A DNA stretch of 64,000 nucleotides. Origin: Agromyces italicus DSM 16388. GTDB lineage: Bacteria; Actinomycetota; Actinomycetes; Actinomycetales; Microbacteriaceae. A program made the translations under genes and the position numbers. The DNA lies in assembly GCF_000421545.1 (NCBI RefSeq), contig NZ_ATXF01000004.1, positions 558,001 to 622,000 on the forward strand, in the 5' to 3' direction. This document shows, in pieces, positions 47,718-55,836 of the stretch (the stretch's first letter is position 1; every line of letters starts with the position of its first letter). Under the pieces are notes generated by a model, which was not told the DNA's origin, made no database searches, and saw nothing but the letters and a program-made list of their open reading frames with translations.

Positions 47718-49148
47718 ATGTCCTACGAGTTCGAGCGCACGCAACGGATCGCCGTCCTCGGAGGAGGTCCGGGCGGGTACGAGGCCGCCCTCGCCGCCGC
47801 CCAGCTCGGCGCCGAGGTCACGCTGGTCGAACGTGCCGGCGTCGGCGGCTCGGCGGTGCTCACCGATGTGGTTCCCTCGAAGTCGCTCATCGCCACCGCC
47901 GAGGCGTCGAACGCGGTGAAGGAGGCCGCCGATCTCGGCGTGCAGTTCTACGCCAAGGGCGACTCGGAGAAGGCCGTCAAGCCGAACGTCGCGATCAACC
48001 TCGCCGCAGTGAACAAGCGGCTCCTCGGGCTCGCGGCGCAGCAGTCGGACGACATGCGCTCGAACCTCATCGAGGCCGGCGTCCACCTCGTGCACGGCGA
48101 GGGCCGACTCGACGGCCCGAACGCCGTCATCGTCGCGACGTCGAAGGGCGGCACCGACTTCGACCGCATCGAGGCCGACACGCTCGTGCTCTCGGTCGGT
48201 GCGACGCCCCGCGTGCTGCCGACCGCCGTCCCCGACGGCGAGCGCATCCTCACCTGGACCCAGCTCTATTCGCTTCAGCAGGTTCCCGAGCACCTCATCG
48301 TCGTGGGCTCGGGCGTCACCGGTGCCGAGTTCGCCTCGGCGTACCGGGCGCTCGGCGCCAAGGTCACCCTCATCTCGAGCCGCGATCAGGTCCTTCCGGG
48401 CGAAGACGCGGACGCGGCATCCGTGATCGAGAAGGTCTTCAAGCGCAACGGCATGAAGGTGCTCAACAAGTCGCGCGCCGAATCGGTCGTGCGCGACGGC
48501 GACGCCGTCGTCGCGACGCTCAGCGACGGCCGTGAGGTGCGGGGCTCCCACTGCCTGATGGCGGTCGGCTCGGTGCCGAACACCCGAGACCTCGGCCTCG
48601 AGCAGGCCGGCGTGCAGTTGGCAGAGTCGGGCCACATCCGGGTGAACCGGGTGGCACGCACCTCCATCCCGAACATCTATGCGGCCGGCGACTGCACGAC
48701 CTTCCTGCCGCTCGCCTCGGTCGCCTCGATGCAGGGGCGCACGGCCGTGTTCCACGCGATGGGCGACATCGTGAACCCGCCCGAGAATCGCAACATCACC
48801 TCGAACATCTTCACGCAGCCCGAGATCGCGACCGTCGGGTGGACGCAGAAGGAGATCGAAGAGGGCGTCGTCCCCGGCGTCGTGTACAAGCTGCCGCTCT
48901 CGTCGAACCCGCGCGCGAAGATGATGGGCATCCGCGAGGGCTTCGTGAAGCTCTTCGCCTCGAGCGGCTCGGGCTCGATCATCGGCGGCGTCATCGTCGC
49001 GCCGAAGGCCTCCGAGCTGATCTTCCCGCTCGCGCTCGCCGTCGAGCACCGGCTCACCGTCGACCAGTTCGCCGAGGCGTTCCCCGTGTACCCGTCGCTC
49101 AGCGGTTCGCTGACCGATGCCGCGAGGGCCATGCACGTCGTACGCTGA
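47718..49148 (+). CDS. lpdA: NAD(P)H-quinone dehydrogenase, LpdA-like flavoprotein
   Basis: 476 residues, two-dinucleotide-binding-domain flavoprotein of the lipoamide dehydrogenase family. FAD site GGGPGGYEAA (15-24), NAD(P) site VVGSGVTGAEFASAY, second FAD motif IYAAGDCTTFLPLASVA, and a C-terminal dimer domain. The redox-active Cys pair of true lipoamide dehydrogenases is missing: the GGxCxxxxCxP block reads GGSAVLTDVVP (Ala46 and Val51). This is the LpdA (Rv3303c-like) type, which reduces quinones and lacks lipoamide activity. The start is leaderless. Confidence 0.92.
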   Translation: MSYEFERTQRIAVLGGGPGGYEAALAAAQLGAEVTLVERAGVGGSAVLTDVVPSKSLIATAEASNAVKEAADLGVQFYAKGDSEKAVKPNVAINLAAVNKRLLGLAAQQSDDMRSNLIEAGVHLVHGEGRLDGPNAVIVATSKGGTDFDRIEADTLVLSVGATPRVLPTAVPDGERILTWTQLYSLQQVPEHLIVVGSGVTGAEFASAYRALGAKVTLISSRDQVLPGEDADAASVIEKVFKRNGMKVLNKSRAESVVRDGDAVVATLSDGREVRGSHCLMAVGSVPNTRDLGLEQAGVQLAESGHIRVNRVARTSIPNIYAAGDCTTFLPLASVASMQGRTAVFHAMGDIVNPPENRNITSNIFTQPEIATVGWTQKEIEEGVVPGVVYKLPLSSNPRAKMMGIREGFVKLFASSGSGSIIGGVIVAPKASELIFPLALAVEHRLTVDQFAEAFPVYPSLSGSLTDAARAMHVVR

Positions 49149-49155
49149 GGTGATC

Positions 49156-49177
49156 GGGCGCCGCGGGGGCGGCGCCC
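49156..49177 (+). terminator. Perfect hairpin between lpdA and permease gene
   Basis: GGGCGCCGC (49156-49164) and GCGGCGCCC (49169-49177) around GGGG. It starts eight bases after the lpdA stop and ends 14 bases before the permease start, so it may end lpdA or affect entry to the permease ribosome binding site. Confidence 0.6.
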
Positions 49178-49191
49178 AACCGGGGGTGGCG

Positions 49192-50694
49192 ATGAAGCTG
49201 CGAGTGAAGTCCGTCGAGGCGTCGATCGCCGACTCCCACGACGAGGAGCGCAGCCTGAAGCGCTCGCTCGGCACCTGGGATCTCGCCCTCATGGGCATCG
49301 CGGTCGCCGTGGGCGCCGGCATCTTCTCGGTCGGGGCGCAGGCGGCGGCGAACTTCGCCGGTCCCAGCGTCATCGTCTCGTTCGTGCTCGCCGCCGTCAC
49401 GTGCGGGCTCGCCATCATGTGCTACGCCGAGTTCGCCTCGACCGTGCCGGTCGCGGGCAGTGCCTACACCTTCACCTACGCGACGATGGGGGAGTTGCTC
49501 GCCTGGATCATCGGATGGGACCTCATCCTCGAGCTCTTCACCGCGGCGGCGGTGCTCGCGAAGTACTGGGGCGTCTACCTCGGTGAGGCGCTGCTCGCCT
49601 TCGGGCTGCCGTTCCCGTCGACCTTCGACCTCGGCGGGCTCGAGGTGAGCTGGCCGGCGTTCCTCATCGTGGCGGTGTTCACCGCGCTCCTCGTCGCCGG
49701 CACGAAGCTGACCGCCCGCGTCGGCGCGGTCTTCACGATCATCAAGGTGGCGATCGTGCTGTTCGTGATCGTCGTGGGCTTCGTCTTCGTGAAGGCCGTG
49801 AATTTCACCCCCTTCATCCCCGAGGCGGTGCCGACCGAGGGCGGCGCGACCGACGTGTGGACGCAGTCGCTGTTCTCCTGGGCGACCGGTGCCGCACCGG
49901 CGCAGTACGGTGTGTTCGGCATGCTCTCGGCGGCCGCCCTCGTGTTCTTCGCCTTCATCGGCTTCGATGTGGTCGCGACGAGCGCCGAGGAGGTGCGAGC
50001 ACCGCAGCGCACCCTGCCCCGCGGCATCTTCATCGGACTCGGCATCGTGACGCTGCTCTACGTGCTCGTCTCGATCGTGATGACCGGGATGGTGTCGTAC
50101 CGCGAACTCGCCGAGGAGGAGACGCCGTCGCTCGCGACCGCGTTCCGTCTCGTCGGGCAGGATTGGGCGTCGGCCGTGATCTCGCTCGGGGCCCTGGCCG
50201 GCCTCACGACGGTGATCATGATCATCCTCCTCGGGCTCTCGCGCATCGTGTTCGCGCTGAGTCGCGACGGACTCCTGCCGCGGTGGCTGTCGAAGACGAC
50301 CGAGCGCACGAAGACTCCCGCCCGGGTCCAGATCATCGCGGGCACGGTGGTGGCGTTCGTCGCCGCGTTCACCGACGTCGGCCTGCTGGAGGAGATGATC
50401 AACATTGGCACGCTCTCGGCGTTCGTGCTCGTGTCGATCGGCATCGTGGTGATGCGGCGCACCCGGCCCGAACTGCCGCGCGGGTTCCGGGTGCCGTTCT
50501 CCCCGGTGCTGCCGATCCTCTCCGCCGCGCTCTGCCTCTGGCTGATGTTCAACCTGACGACGCTCACCTGGGTGCGGTTCCTCGTGTGGCTCGCGATCGG
50601 CATCGTCATCTACCTCCTCTACGGCCGCCGCCACTCGCGGATGGCCGGAAGCGTCAGCGAGGTCGAGGTTCCGACCGCGCAGGGCACCCCATGA
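49192..50694 (+). CDS. Amino acid permease, APC superfamily (cationic type)
   Basis: 500 residues and about twelve membrane segments. The APC opening GTWDLALMGIAVAVGAGIFSVGAQAAANFAGPSVIVSF, CYAEFASTVPVAGSAYTFTYATMGELLAWIIGWDL and FFAFIGFDVVATSAEEVRAPQRTLPRGI are typical of the cationic amino acid transporter/YfnA-YhdG group. It should take up amino acids by proton or cation symport; the exact substrate is not readable. The ATG at 49192 follows a G-rich ribosome binding site; the open frame extends 25 codons upstream across the hairpin. Confidence 0.92.
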   Translation: MKLRVKSVEASIADSHDEERSLKRSLGTWDLALMGIAVAVGAGIFSVGAQAAANFAGPSVIVSFVLAAVTCGLAIMCYAEFASTVPVAGSAYTFTYATMGELLAWIIGWDLILELFTAAAVLAKYWGVYLGEALLAFGLPFPSTFDLGGLEVSWPAFLIVAVFTALLVAGTKLTARVGAVFTIIKVAIVLFVIVVGFVFVKAVNFTPFIPEAVPTEGGATDVWTQSLFSWATGAAPAQYGVFGMLSAAALVFFAFIGFDVVATSAEEVRAPQRTLPRGIFIGLGIVTLLYVLVSIVMTGMVSYRELAEEETPSLATAFRLVGQDWASAVISLGALAGLTTVIMIILLGLSRIVFALSRDGLLPRWLSKTTERTKTPARVQIIAGTVVAFVAAFTDVGLLEEMINIGTLSAFVLVSIGIVVMRRTRPELPRGFRVPFSPVLPILSAALCLWLMFNLTTLTWVRFLVWLAIGIVIYLLYGRRHSRMAGSVSEVEVPTAQGTP

Positions 50695-50741
50695 CACGTC
50701 TGCGGGGTTGTGCCACGAACGAATGCCCGACGAAGCCGATC

Positions 50742-51833
50742 TCACCCTCGCGGGGCCGCGATCGACCCGCGGTCGATGAGCTCCGAGGCGAGGTGGTCGA
50801 CGAAGGGCTCGCCGCCGGCTCCGGAGATGCGTTCGATGAGACGTCGGGCGGCGTGCTCGCCGAGGCGCTGCACCGGCTGCCGCACGGTGGTGATCGGCGG
50901 ATCGAACACGCTCGCCCACGGTGAGTCGTCGAAGCCGACGATCGACATGTCAGCCGGCACACGCAACCCCGCCGCGTGAACCTCCTCGAGCACGCCGATG
51001 ACGGCGTCGAGCTCGGTCGCGATGAATGCGGTCGGGGGGCGCGGCGTCGCGAGCACGGTGCGCACGAACGCCCGCACCCCCGCAATCGACTGCTCGCCGG
51101 TCATGACGATCGCCGGGTCGAGCTCGAGGTCAGCTGCATCGAGCGCCGCACGGTACCCGAGGAAGCGCTCGCCGACGCTCGTGAGCTCAGTCGTCGTCGC
51201 CCACCGCTCCAGGGAGCTCGGCGTCACCGTCTGCCGGCCCAGCCGTGCCGGTCCCCAAACGAGCGCGATCCGCCGGTGCCCTGCCGCGATCAGGAGCTCG
51301 GTCGCATCGCGTGCCGCGTGGCGGTTGTCCATGACCACGGCATCGGCCTCGAGGCCGGCGAGGGTGCGGTCGATCTGCACAATCGGCACCCCGCGCAGCT
51401 GTGCCGTGCGCAATGGGTTGGGGTCTGCGGCCGCGCCGCCCGCCGGCGCGATCACGATGCCGTCGACCTGCTTGCCCATGAGCAGGCGCACGGCCTCGTC
51501 TTCACGGGCCTCATCTTCGTCGGTGTTGACCAGGACGGTGCCGTAACCGGCCTCTCGGGCCGCGTCGGCGATGCCTCGCAGGACGCCGGCGAAGAACGGG
51601 TTGGCGATGTCGGCGACCACCACGCCGAGCGTCATCGTGACGCCGGTGCTCATACTGCGGGCGAGCTCGTTCGTCTCGTAGCCGAGTTCGCGCGCCGCTG
51701 CGAGCACCCGTTCGCGGGTGTGCGCGCTCACCGAGCCGTAGTTGCCGAGCACGCGCGCCGCCGATGACCGGCCGACTCCGGCACGTCGGGCGACCTCGGA
51801 GAGGGTGGGCTTCGCGGTGTCCACGGTCGTCAC
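50742..51833 (-). CDS. LacI-family transcriptional regulator
   Basis: 363 residues. N-terminal helix-turn-helix TLSEVARRAGVGRSSAARVLGN, hinge helix near NELARSMSTG, then a periplasmic-binding-protein-like effector domain (LGVVVADIANPFFAGVLRGI, DGIVIAPAGG, VGFDDSPWASVFDPPITTV). It lies at the 3' end of the FrlB/FrlD-like operon on the same strand with its own TACACT box, so the GTG at 51833 is preferred over the ATG ten codons upstream. The twin 14-bp palindromes at 56907-56944 have the central CG expected for this family, making it the likely repressor of that operon, with the ligand probably a pathway intermediate. Confidence 0.93.
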   Translation of the reverse strand: MTTVDTAKPTLSEVARRAGVGRSSAARVLGNYGSVSAHTRERVLAAARELGYETNELARSMSTGVTMTLGVVVADIANPFFAGVLRGIADAAREAGYGTVLVNTDEDEAREDEAVRLLMGKQVDGIVIAPAGGAAADPNPLRTAQLRGVPIVQIDRTLAGLEADAVVMDNRHAARDATELLIAAGHRRIALVWGPARLGRQTVTPSSLERWATTTELTSVGERFLGYRAALDAADLELDPAIVMTGEQSIAGVRAFVRTVLATPRPPTAFIATELDAVIGVLEEVHAAGLRVPADMSIVGFDDSPWASVFDPPITTVRQPVQRLGEHAARRLIERISGAGGEPFVDHLASELIDRGSIAAPRG

Positions 51834-51839
51834 CGATTC

Positions 51840-51845
51840 AGTGTA
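51840..51845 (-). promoter_or_regulatory. -10 box for the LacI regulator gene
   Basis: TACACT on the minus strand, six bases before the GTG at 51833; leaderless type. Confidence 0.55.
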
Positions 51846-51911
51846 TTGGGCAGACGGCCGCATCGTGCAGACGCTGGGCGGCGCAGGTGCCGTCGCTCTG
51901 GGCGCGCCGAC

Positions 51912-53423
51912 TTACGCGGCATGCACGACCCGGCCGTCCGCCAACACCAGCGCGGGCACTGCGTCGAGCAGTTCCTCGGGCCGCGCGTGCAGTAGCTCTC
52001 GGTCGTAGACGACGAGGTCGGCCGCGGCACCGGGCGCGAGTACGCCCCATTCCCCGGGCTGTCCCATCGCCCTGGCCGCCACGGTCGTCCACATCGCGAC
52101 GACGGCGTCCCGCGAGACGGCGTTGCCCGTCACCCAGCGTGCGGCCACGTCGCCGTCGCCGAGTACGCGTTCGCTCGCAGACAGCATGGCCTCCGGCAGG
52201 CTCGGGTTGAACAGCGGGAAGTCCGTGCCCGCCGTCACCGCGACTCCGGAGGCGAGCATCGCCGCGAAGTTGCCGAGTCGTTCGCCGCGGTGCGCCCCCA
52301 GCAGTTCCTCCATCAGCGCTCGGTCGTACCCCGGGTAACGCAGCAGCTGCGGATACGTCTCGACACCGATGCCGAGTCGACCGAGTCGGCCGGCGTCGAT
52401 GGCGTCGACGAGGCTGGCGTCGGAGAGCGAGCAGCCCGCTGGGAGCGTCCCGTGCTGGGCGAAGTCCTCGAAGACCTCGATGCAGGCGCGTGCGGCTCCG
52501 TCACCGTCGGCGTTGAGGGCCAAGCGGAACCCGGCGGCGAGCACCCGCTGAGCCTGTGTCGCGAGCGCCTCGTAGTCGACCTCGGCGTGCTGCGCACGGC
52601 GCCAGCGGTCGTCGGGCGGGAGCAGCTCGGCCGTCAGCTCGTCGAAGGAGCCGTCGGTCATGAGCTTGTAGCCGTGGAACCGAGCGCCCGGGCGGCCTGC
52701 CCAGGCAGCCCCGGCGTCGAGATCGGGCACGGCTGCCACCGCCTGCGAGGCGAAGGCGTACCGCAGCGCGAGCGTTCCATTCGTCAGCATCCGATCGATT
52801 GCGGGAAGCATGCCGAGATGAGTGTCGAAGGCGATGTCCTTCACCGAGACGACGCCACCACGGTGCATCCGCTCGGCCGCTGCCGCGAACGCGGCCTGCA
52901 CAGCCCCTTCGTCGTCGGCGAGCTGGGCGTACAGGGCGTGCAGCGACTCGTTCGAACCCGGATCGAGCTCTCCGAGCCGCTGAGTCGCCGCCCGGGTCGC
53001 GACAATCGCAGTGCGCTCGTGAGCGATCGCAACGAGGTCGCAGTAGACGTTCTCGTCTTCGGCAGCCGCAACGAGCGTCACGGCCCGCGCAGCATCGACG
53101 CCGCGTACCGCGAGCGACCGCCCCGCGCTCGTCGCGGTTCGGGCCGCGGCCCCGACCTCTTCGTCGCTCAATGTCGCGACGTCGAGGCCGCCGTGCTCGA
53201 GCAGCTGCGAGGTGAAGAACACATGGTTGTCGTGCAGGCCGGCGACGACGGTCGCGGCGCGCGCATCGACCACGTCGGTGCGCGCGCCGATGAACGCGTC
53301 GGGCGAAGCATCCGTGGTGTCGACTGCGATGATGCGGTTGCCGGCCACAGCCACGAACCCGGGGCCGGCGGCGGCGGCCCCAGGGTGGATGCTGCGGCCG
53401 ACGACGACGAGGTCGGCGATCAA
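51912..53423 (-). CDS. Amidohydrolase-family protein (YtcJ-like), metal site altered
   Basis: 503 residues from the TTG at 53423, which overlaps the transporter stop (TTGA). The fold is that of Amidohydro_3/YtcJ proteins: ADLVVVGRSIHPG opening, FHGYKLMTDGSFDE (usual KLFADG), GVAVTAGTDFPLFNP (usual GSDxP), and the closing ALVLADGRVVHA. Key ligands differ: the usual H-x-H is His67-Val-Phe69 (LHDNHVFF), and the usual HAIGD reads NADGD with Asn304. The bridging Lys and the late Asp remain. It may have an unusual or lost metal centre. Its place in the operon suggests action on an amide or amine part of the imported compound. The function is not known. Confidence 0.82.
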   Translation of the reverse strand: MIADLVVVGRSIHPGAAAAGPGFVAVAGNRIIAVDTTDASPDAFIGARTDVVDARAATVVAGLHDNHVFFTSQLLEHGGLDVATLSDEEVGAAARTATSAGRSLAVRGVDAARAVTLVAAAEDENVYCDLVAIAHERTAIVATRAATQRLGELDPGSNESLHALYAQLADDEGAVQAAFAAAAERMHRGGVVSVKDIAFDTHLGMLPAIDRMLTNGTLALRYAFASQAVAAVPDLDAGAAWAGRPGARFHGYKLMTDGSFDELTAELLPPDDRWRRAQHAEVDYEALATQAQRVLAAGFRLALNADGDGAARACIEVFEDFAQHGTLPAGCSLSDASLVDAIDAGRLGRLGIGVETYPQLLRYPGYDRALMEELLGAHRGERLGNFAAMLASGVAVTAGTDFPLFNPSLPEAMLSASERVLGDGDVAARWVTGNAVSRDAVVAMWTTVAARAMGQPGEWGVLAPGAAADLVVYDRELLHARPEELLDAVPALVLADGRVVHAA

Positions 53424-54970
53424 GCCGTGACCCCGACGAGCCCCACCACGGTGAAGCCGACGAGCGCGATCCCCGCGGCGACGAGCTGGTACGGCAGGTT
53501 CGTGATCCAGTGGCGGTACAGAGGCACGCGCGTCGAGCTCGCGGTGAGCAGACCCACGTCCGAGGAGATCGCCGCGGCGATGCCGAAGGTGCCGGCCGAG
53601 AGCAGCGCTGCGACTGTGGCGGGTGTGCTGGCACCGACCTGCGCCGACAGCTGCACGAGCACGGGCACGAGCAGGATGTACAGCGACCAGTTGAGGGTGA
53701 CGAGCATCTCGGTGGCGCCGAAGATCGCGAAGATCACGAGCGGCAACCATTGCGGTGCGATCACGCCTGACACGCCCTCGATGACGAATTCGGTGAAGCC
53801 GAGGGTCGAGATGCCGTGCACGAGCACGAACGCGAGCGCCATCAAGATGACCAGCGGGAAGATGTCCTTCATGCCGTCGATCACCGCGTCGACGTAGTCG
53901 GCGATGGTCGTGAACCGCTGGATGACGAGCAGCACCCCTGTGATCATGATCGCGAGGATGAATCCGAGCTGAATCTGCCCGAACATGAGCGTGGTCGCGA
54001 TCACGACGGCGACGGGCACGAGGAAGTTCAGGAAGTTCGGCAGCTTCCGCTCTTCGCCGTCGTCGGTGACGTCGGATGCCTCCGTCACTGCGGCGAAGTC
54101 GGATTTCAGTGGCCCGAAGACGGGAATCACACGCGCCGAGAGCAGGACGCCGATGATGACCGCCGCCATGGAATAGAAGAGGAACGGCAGCACCTCGAGG
54201 TAGACACCGAACTCGCTGGCGCCGTAGCCCGCGGCCACGAGCAGGCCCGCGATGAGCGCCGAAGTCGATCCGATCGGGTTGAGCGTGGTGCCGGGCTCGC
54301 CGGTCGATCGGATGACTGCGGCGGTGAAGGTGCGCGGCAGTCCGTATCTGCGATTGAGCGGACTCATGCTGACGCCGACGCCCGATGCTGAGAGGTAGCT
54401 GTCATTGCTGAGCAGGAGCGACGAGACCGAGGTCACGAGCCCCGCCGCGCGCGGCCCCCGGGCCAGTTTCGACGCGGCGCGCGCAAATGAGGCGGCGAGT
54501 CCCATCTTCTCGAAAACGCCGAGCAGGCCGCCGATCGCGACGAGAAGCACCAGCAGTGCCATGTTGTCGGGGTCTGTGAGCTGGCCGTAGAGGGCGTCCA
54601 TCCACGCTGTGGCGAGGTCGCCGCGGGCGATCATGAAGATCGCGAGGGCACCGCTCCAGATGAAGCCCTCGATCACGCGATGCGTGGTGAGGATGAAGCC
54701 GAACAGCGTCGCGGCCGGCAGCAGGCTCCACCAGCCGTAGTCGGCGCCTTCGCCCGAGGGGGACAGCAGGCTCACGAGGAACACCACGAGCACGCCGGTG
54801 TAGCCGGCGATGGTGCGTTGCTTCGTCCCGAATCGGCGATTCGTCTCGTGCTCGCGCTCGGCGGTGGCGTACGCCGTCGTCTCGGTGCCGGGAACGGCGC
54901 CGGACACCGTCCCCGGCGCGGTCGTCTCCTGCTGGTCGGCGGAGGACTCGGAGGGAGCAGGTTGCGTCAT
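53420..54970 (-). CDS. NhaC-family (Na+/H+ antiporter-like) transporter
   Basis: 516 residues and about twelve membrane segments after a 65-residue soluble N-terminus. It belongs to the Na_H_antiporter (PF03553) family by LLSNDSYLSASGVGVSMSPLNRRYGLPRTFTAAVIRSTGEPGTTLNPIGSTSALIAG, the counterpart of the SFVDDYxNxLxxGxxMRP...STAAP block. Members swap Na+ for H+ or for organic solutes (for example malate/lactate in MleN). Within a FrlB/FrlD-like operon it is a candidate uptake system for the substrate, in place of the APC permease FrlA. The ATG at 54970 overlaps the kinase stop (ATGA). Confidence 0.85.
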   Translation of the reverse strand: MTQPAPSESSADQQETTAPGTVSGAVPGTETTAYATAEREHETNRRFGTKQRTIAGYTGVLVVFLVSLLSPSGEGADYGWWSLLPAATLFGFILTTHRVIEGFIWSGALAIFMIARGDLATAWMDALYGQLTDPDNMALLVLLVAIGGLLGVFEKMGLAASFARAASKLARGPRAAGLVTSVSSLLLSNDSYLSASGVGVSMSPLNRRYGLPRTFTAAVIRSTGEPGTTLNPIGSTSALIAGLLVAAGYGASEFGVYLEVLPFLFYSMAAVIIGVLLSARVIPVFGPLKSDFAAVTEASDVTDDGEERKLPNFLNFLVPVAVVIATTLMFGQIQLGFILAIMITGVLLVIQRFTTIADYVDAVIDGMKDIFPLVILMALAFVLVHGISTLGFTEFVIEGVSGVIAPQWLPLVIFAIFGATEMLVTLNWSLYILLVPVLVQLSAQVGASTPATVAALLSAGTFGIAAAISSDVGLLTASSTRVPLYRHWITNLPYQLVAAGIALVGFTVVGLVGVTA

Positions 54971-55836
54971 TGCAGGATCTCTTTCGGGTAGCCGAAGGCA
55001 CCGTCCACCGCGCACTGCTCGGCGGCGAATCGGGCCGAGCGGCGCAGGGCGGTTTCGATCACGAGCGCGGGGAGGGCCGTGTCTCGCGACCAGCCATGCT
55101 CGAGCAGGGTGAGGGTGAAGGCGGTGATGAAGGCATCACCCGCACCCATGGTGTCGTGGGCGTCGATCTCCACGGCGTCGGCGCGGTGCATCCGTTCGCC
55201 GTCGAAGACTGCGGAGCCCTCGAGCCCGCGGGTCACGAGGCACAGTCCGGCGCCGCGGGCGTGCACCTCCCGTGCGAGCGCCTCGGCGGCCGGCCAGTCG
55301 AGATCGGCGAGCGAGAGCACCGCAAGGTCGACCCAGGGTGCGACGCCGTCGAGGTACTCGGCCGAGCGCTGCTCGGCCTCGTCGGAGAGGTCGAACGACA
55401 CCAGACGCGCGTGCGTCCGCAGCTCGGCGAGATGCGGCTCGAGGCCGGCGTAGGCGCTCATGTGCACGAGGTCGAAGCCGGCGAGGTAGGCGTAATCGTC
55501 GGCGGACGGCTCGAACGGCTGCTCGAGCACCACGCCCGCATCCCAATTGCCGAACACGCGGTCACCGTCGACGACGGTGACGTCGCACCAGCCGGTGTCG
55601 CCCTCCCGTTCGACGCAACGCTCGGTCGAGACGCCGAGAGCGGTGAGCGAAGCGCGCAAGTGCCTGGCTGCATCGTCGGAGCCGAGCACGCCGAGGTAGG
55701 CGGACTCCGCACCCAGACGCCCGGCGAAGACCGCGAAGTTCACGCAGTTGCCGCCGGGGTAGAGCACTCCGCGTTCAGTGAAGCGGTCGACGACATTGTC
55801 GCCGAAGCCGACGACGCGTGCAGGGCGGCCGGTCAT
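54967..55836 (-). CDS. PfkB-family sugar kinase, FrlD (fructoselysine 6-kinase)-like
   Basis: 289 residues. GFGDNVVDRF, YPGGNCVNFAVFAGRLGAE and the catalytic DTMGAGDAFITAFTL are ribokinase-family motifs. GDNVVD, the YPGGN.VN block and GDRVFGNWDAGV resemble E. coli FrlD, which phosphorylates fructoselysine at O6. The ATG at 55836 overlaps the SIS stop by one base (TGATG), and the 3' end overlaps the transporter start. Together with the FrlB-like protein it suggests phosphorylation of an Amadori compound before deglycation. Another ketose-amine or a different sugar is possible. Confidence 0.87.
   Translation of the reverse strand: MTGRPARVVGFGDNVVDRFTERGVLYPGGNCVNFAVFAGRLGAESAYLGVLGSDDAARHLRASLTALGVSTERCVEREGDTGWCDVTVVDGDRVFGNWDAGVVLEQPFEPSADDYAYLAGFDLVHMSAYAGLEPHLAELRTHARLVSFDLSDEAEQRSAEYLDGVAPWVDLAVLSLADLDWPAAEALAREVHARGAGLCLVTRGLEGSAVFDGERMHRADAVEIDAHDTMGAGDAFITAFTLTLLEHGWSRDTALPALVIETALRRSARFAAEQCAVDGAFGYPKEILQ

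Noticed and set aside
52328-52337. GTACCCCGGG inside the amidohydrolase gene as another copy of the surface-gene motif
   Set aside because: It lies in coding sequence with no second half and is expected by chance at this GC content.
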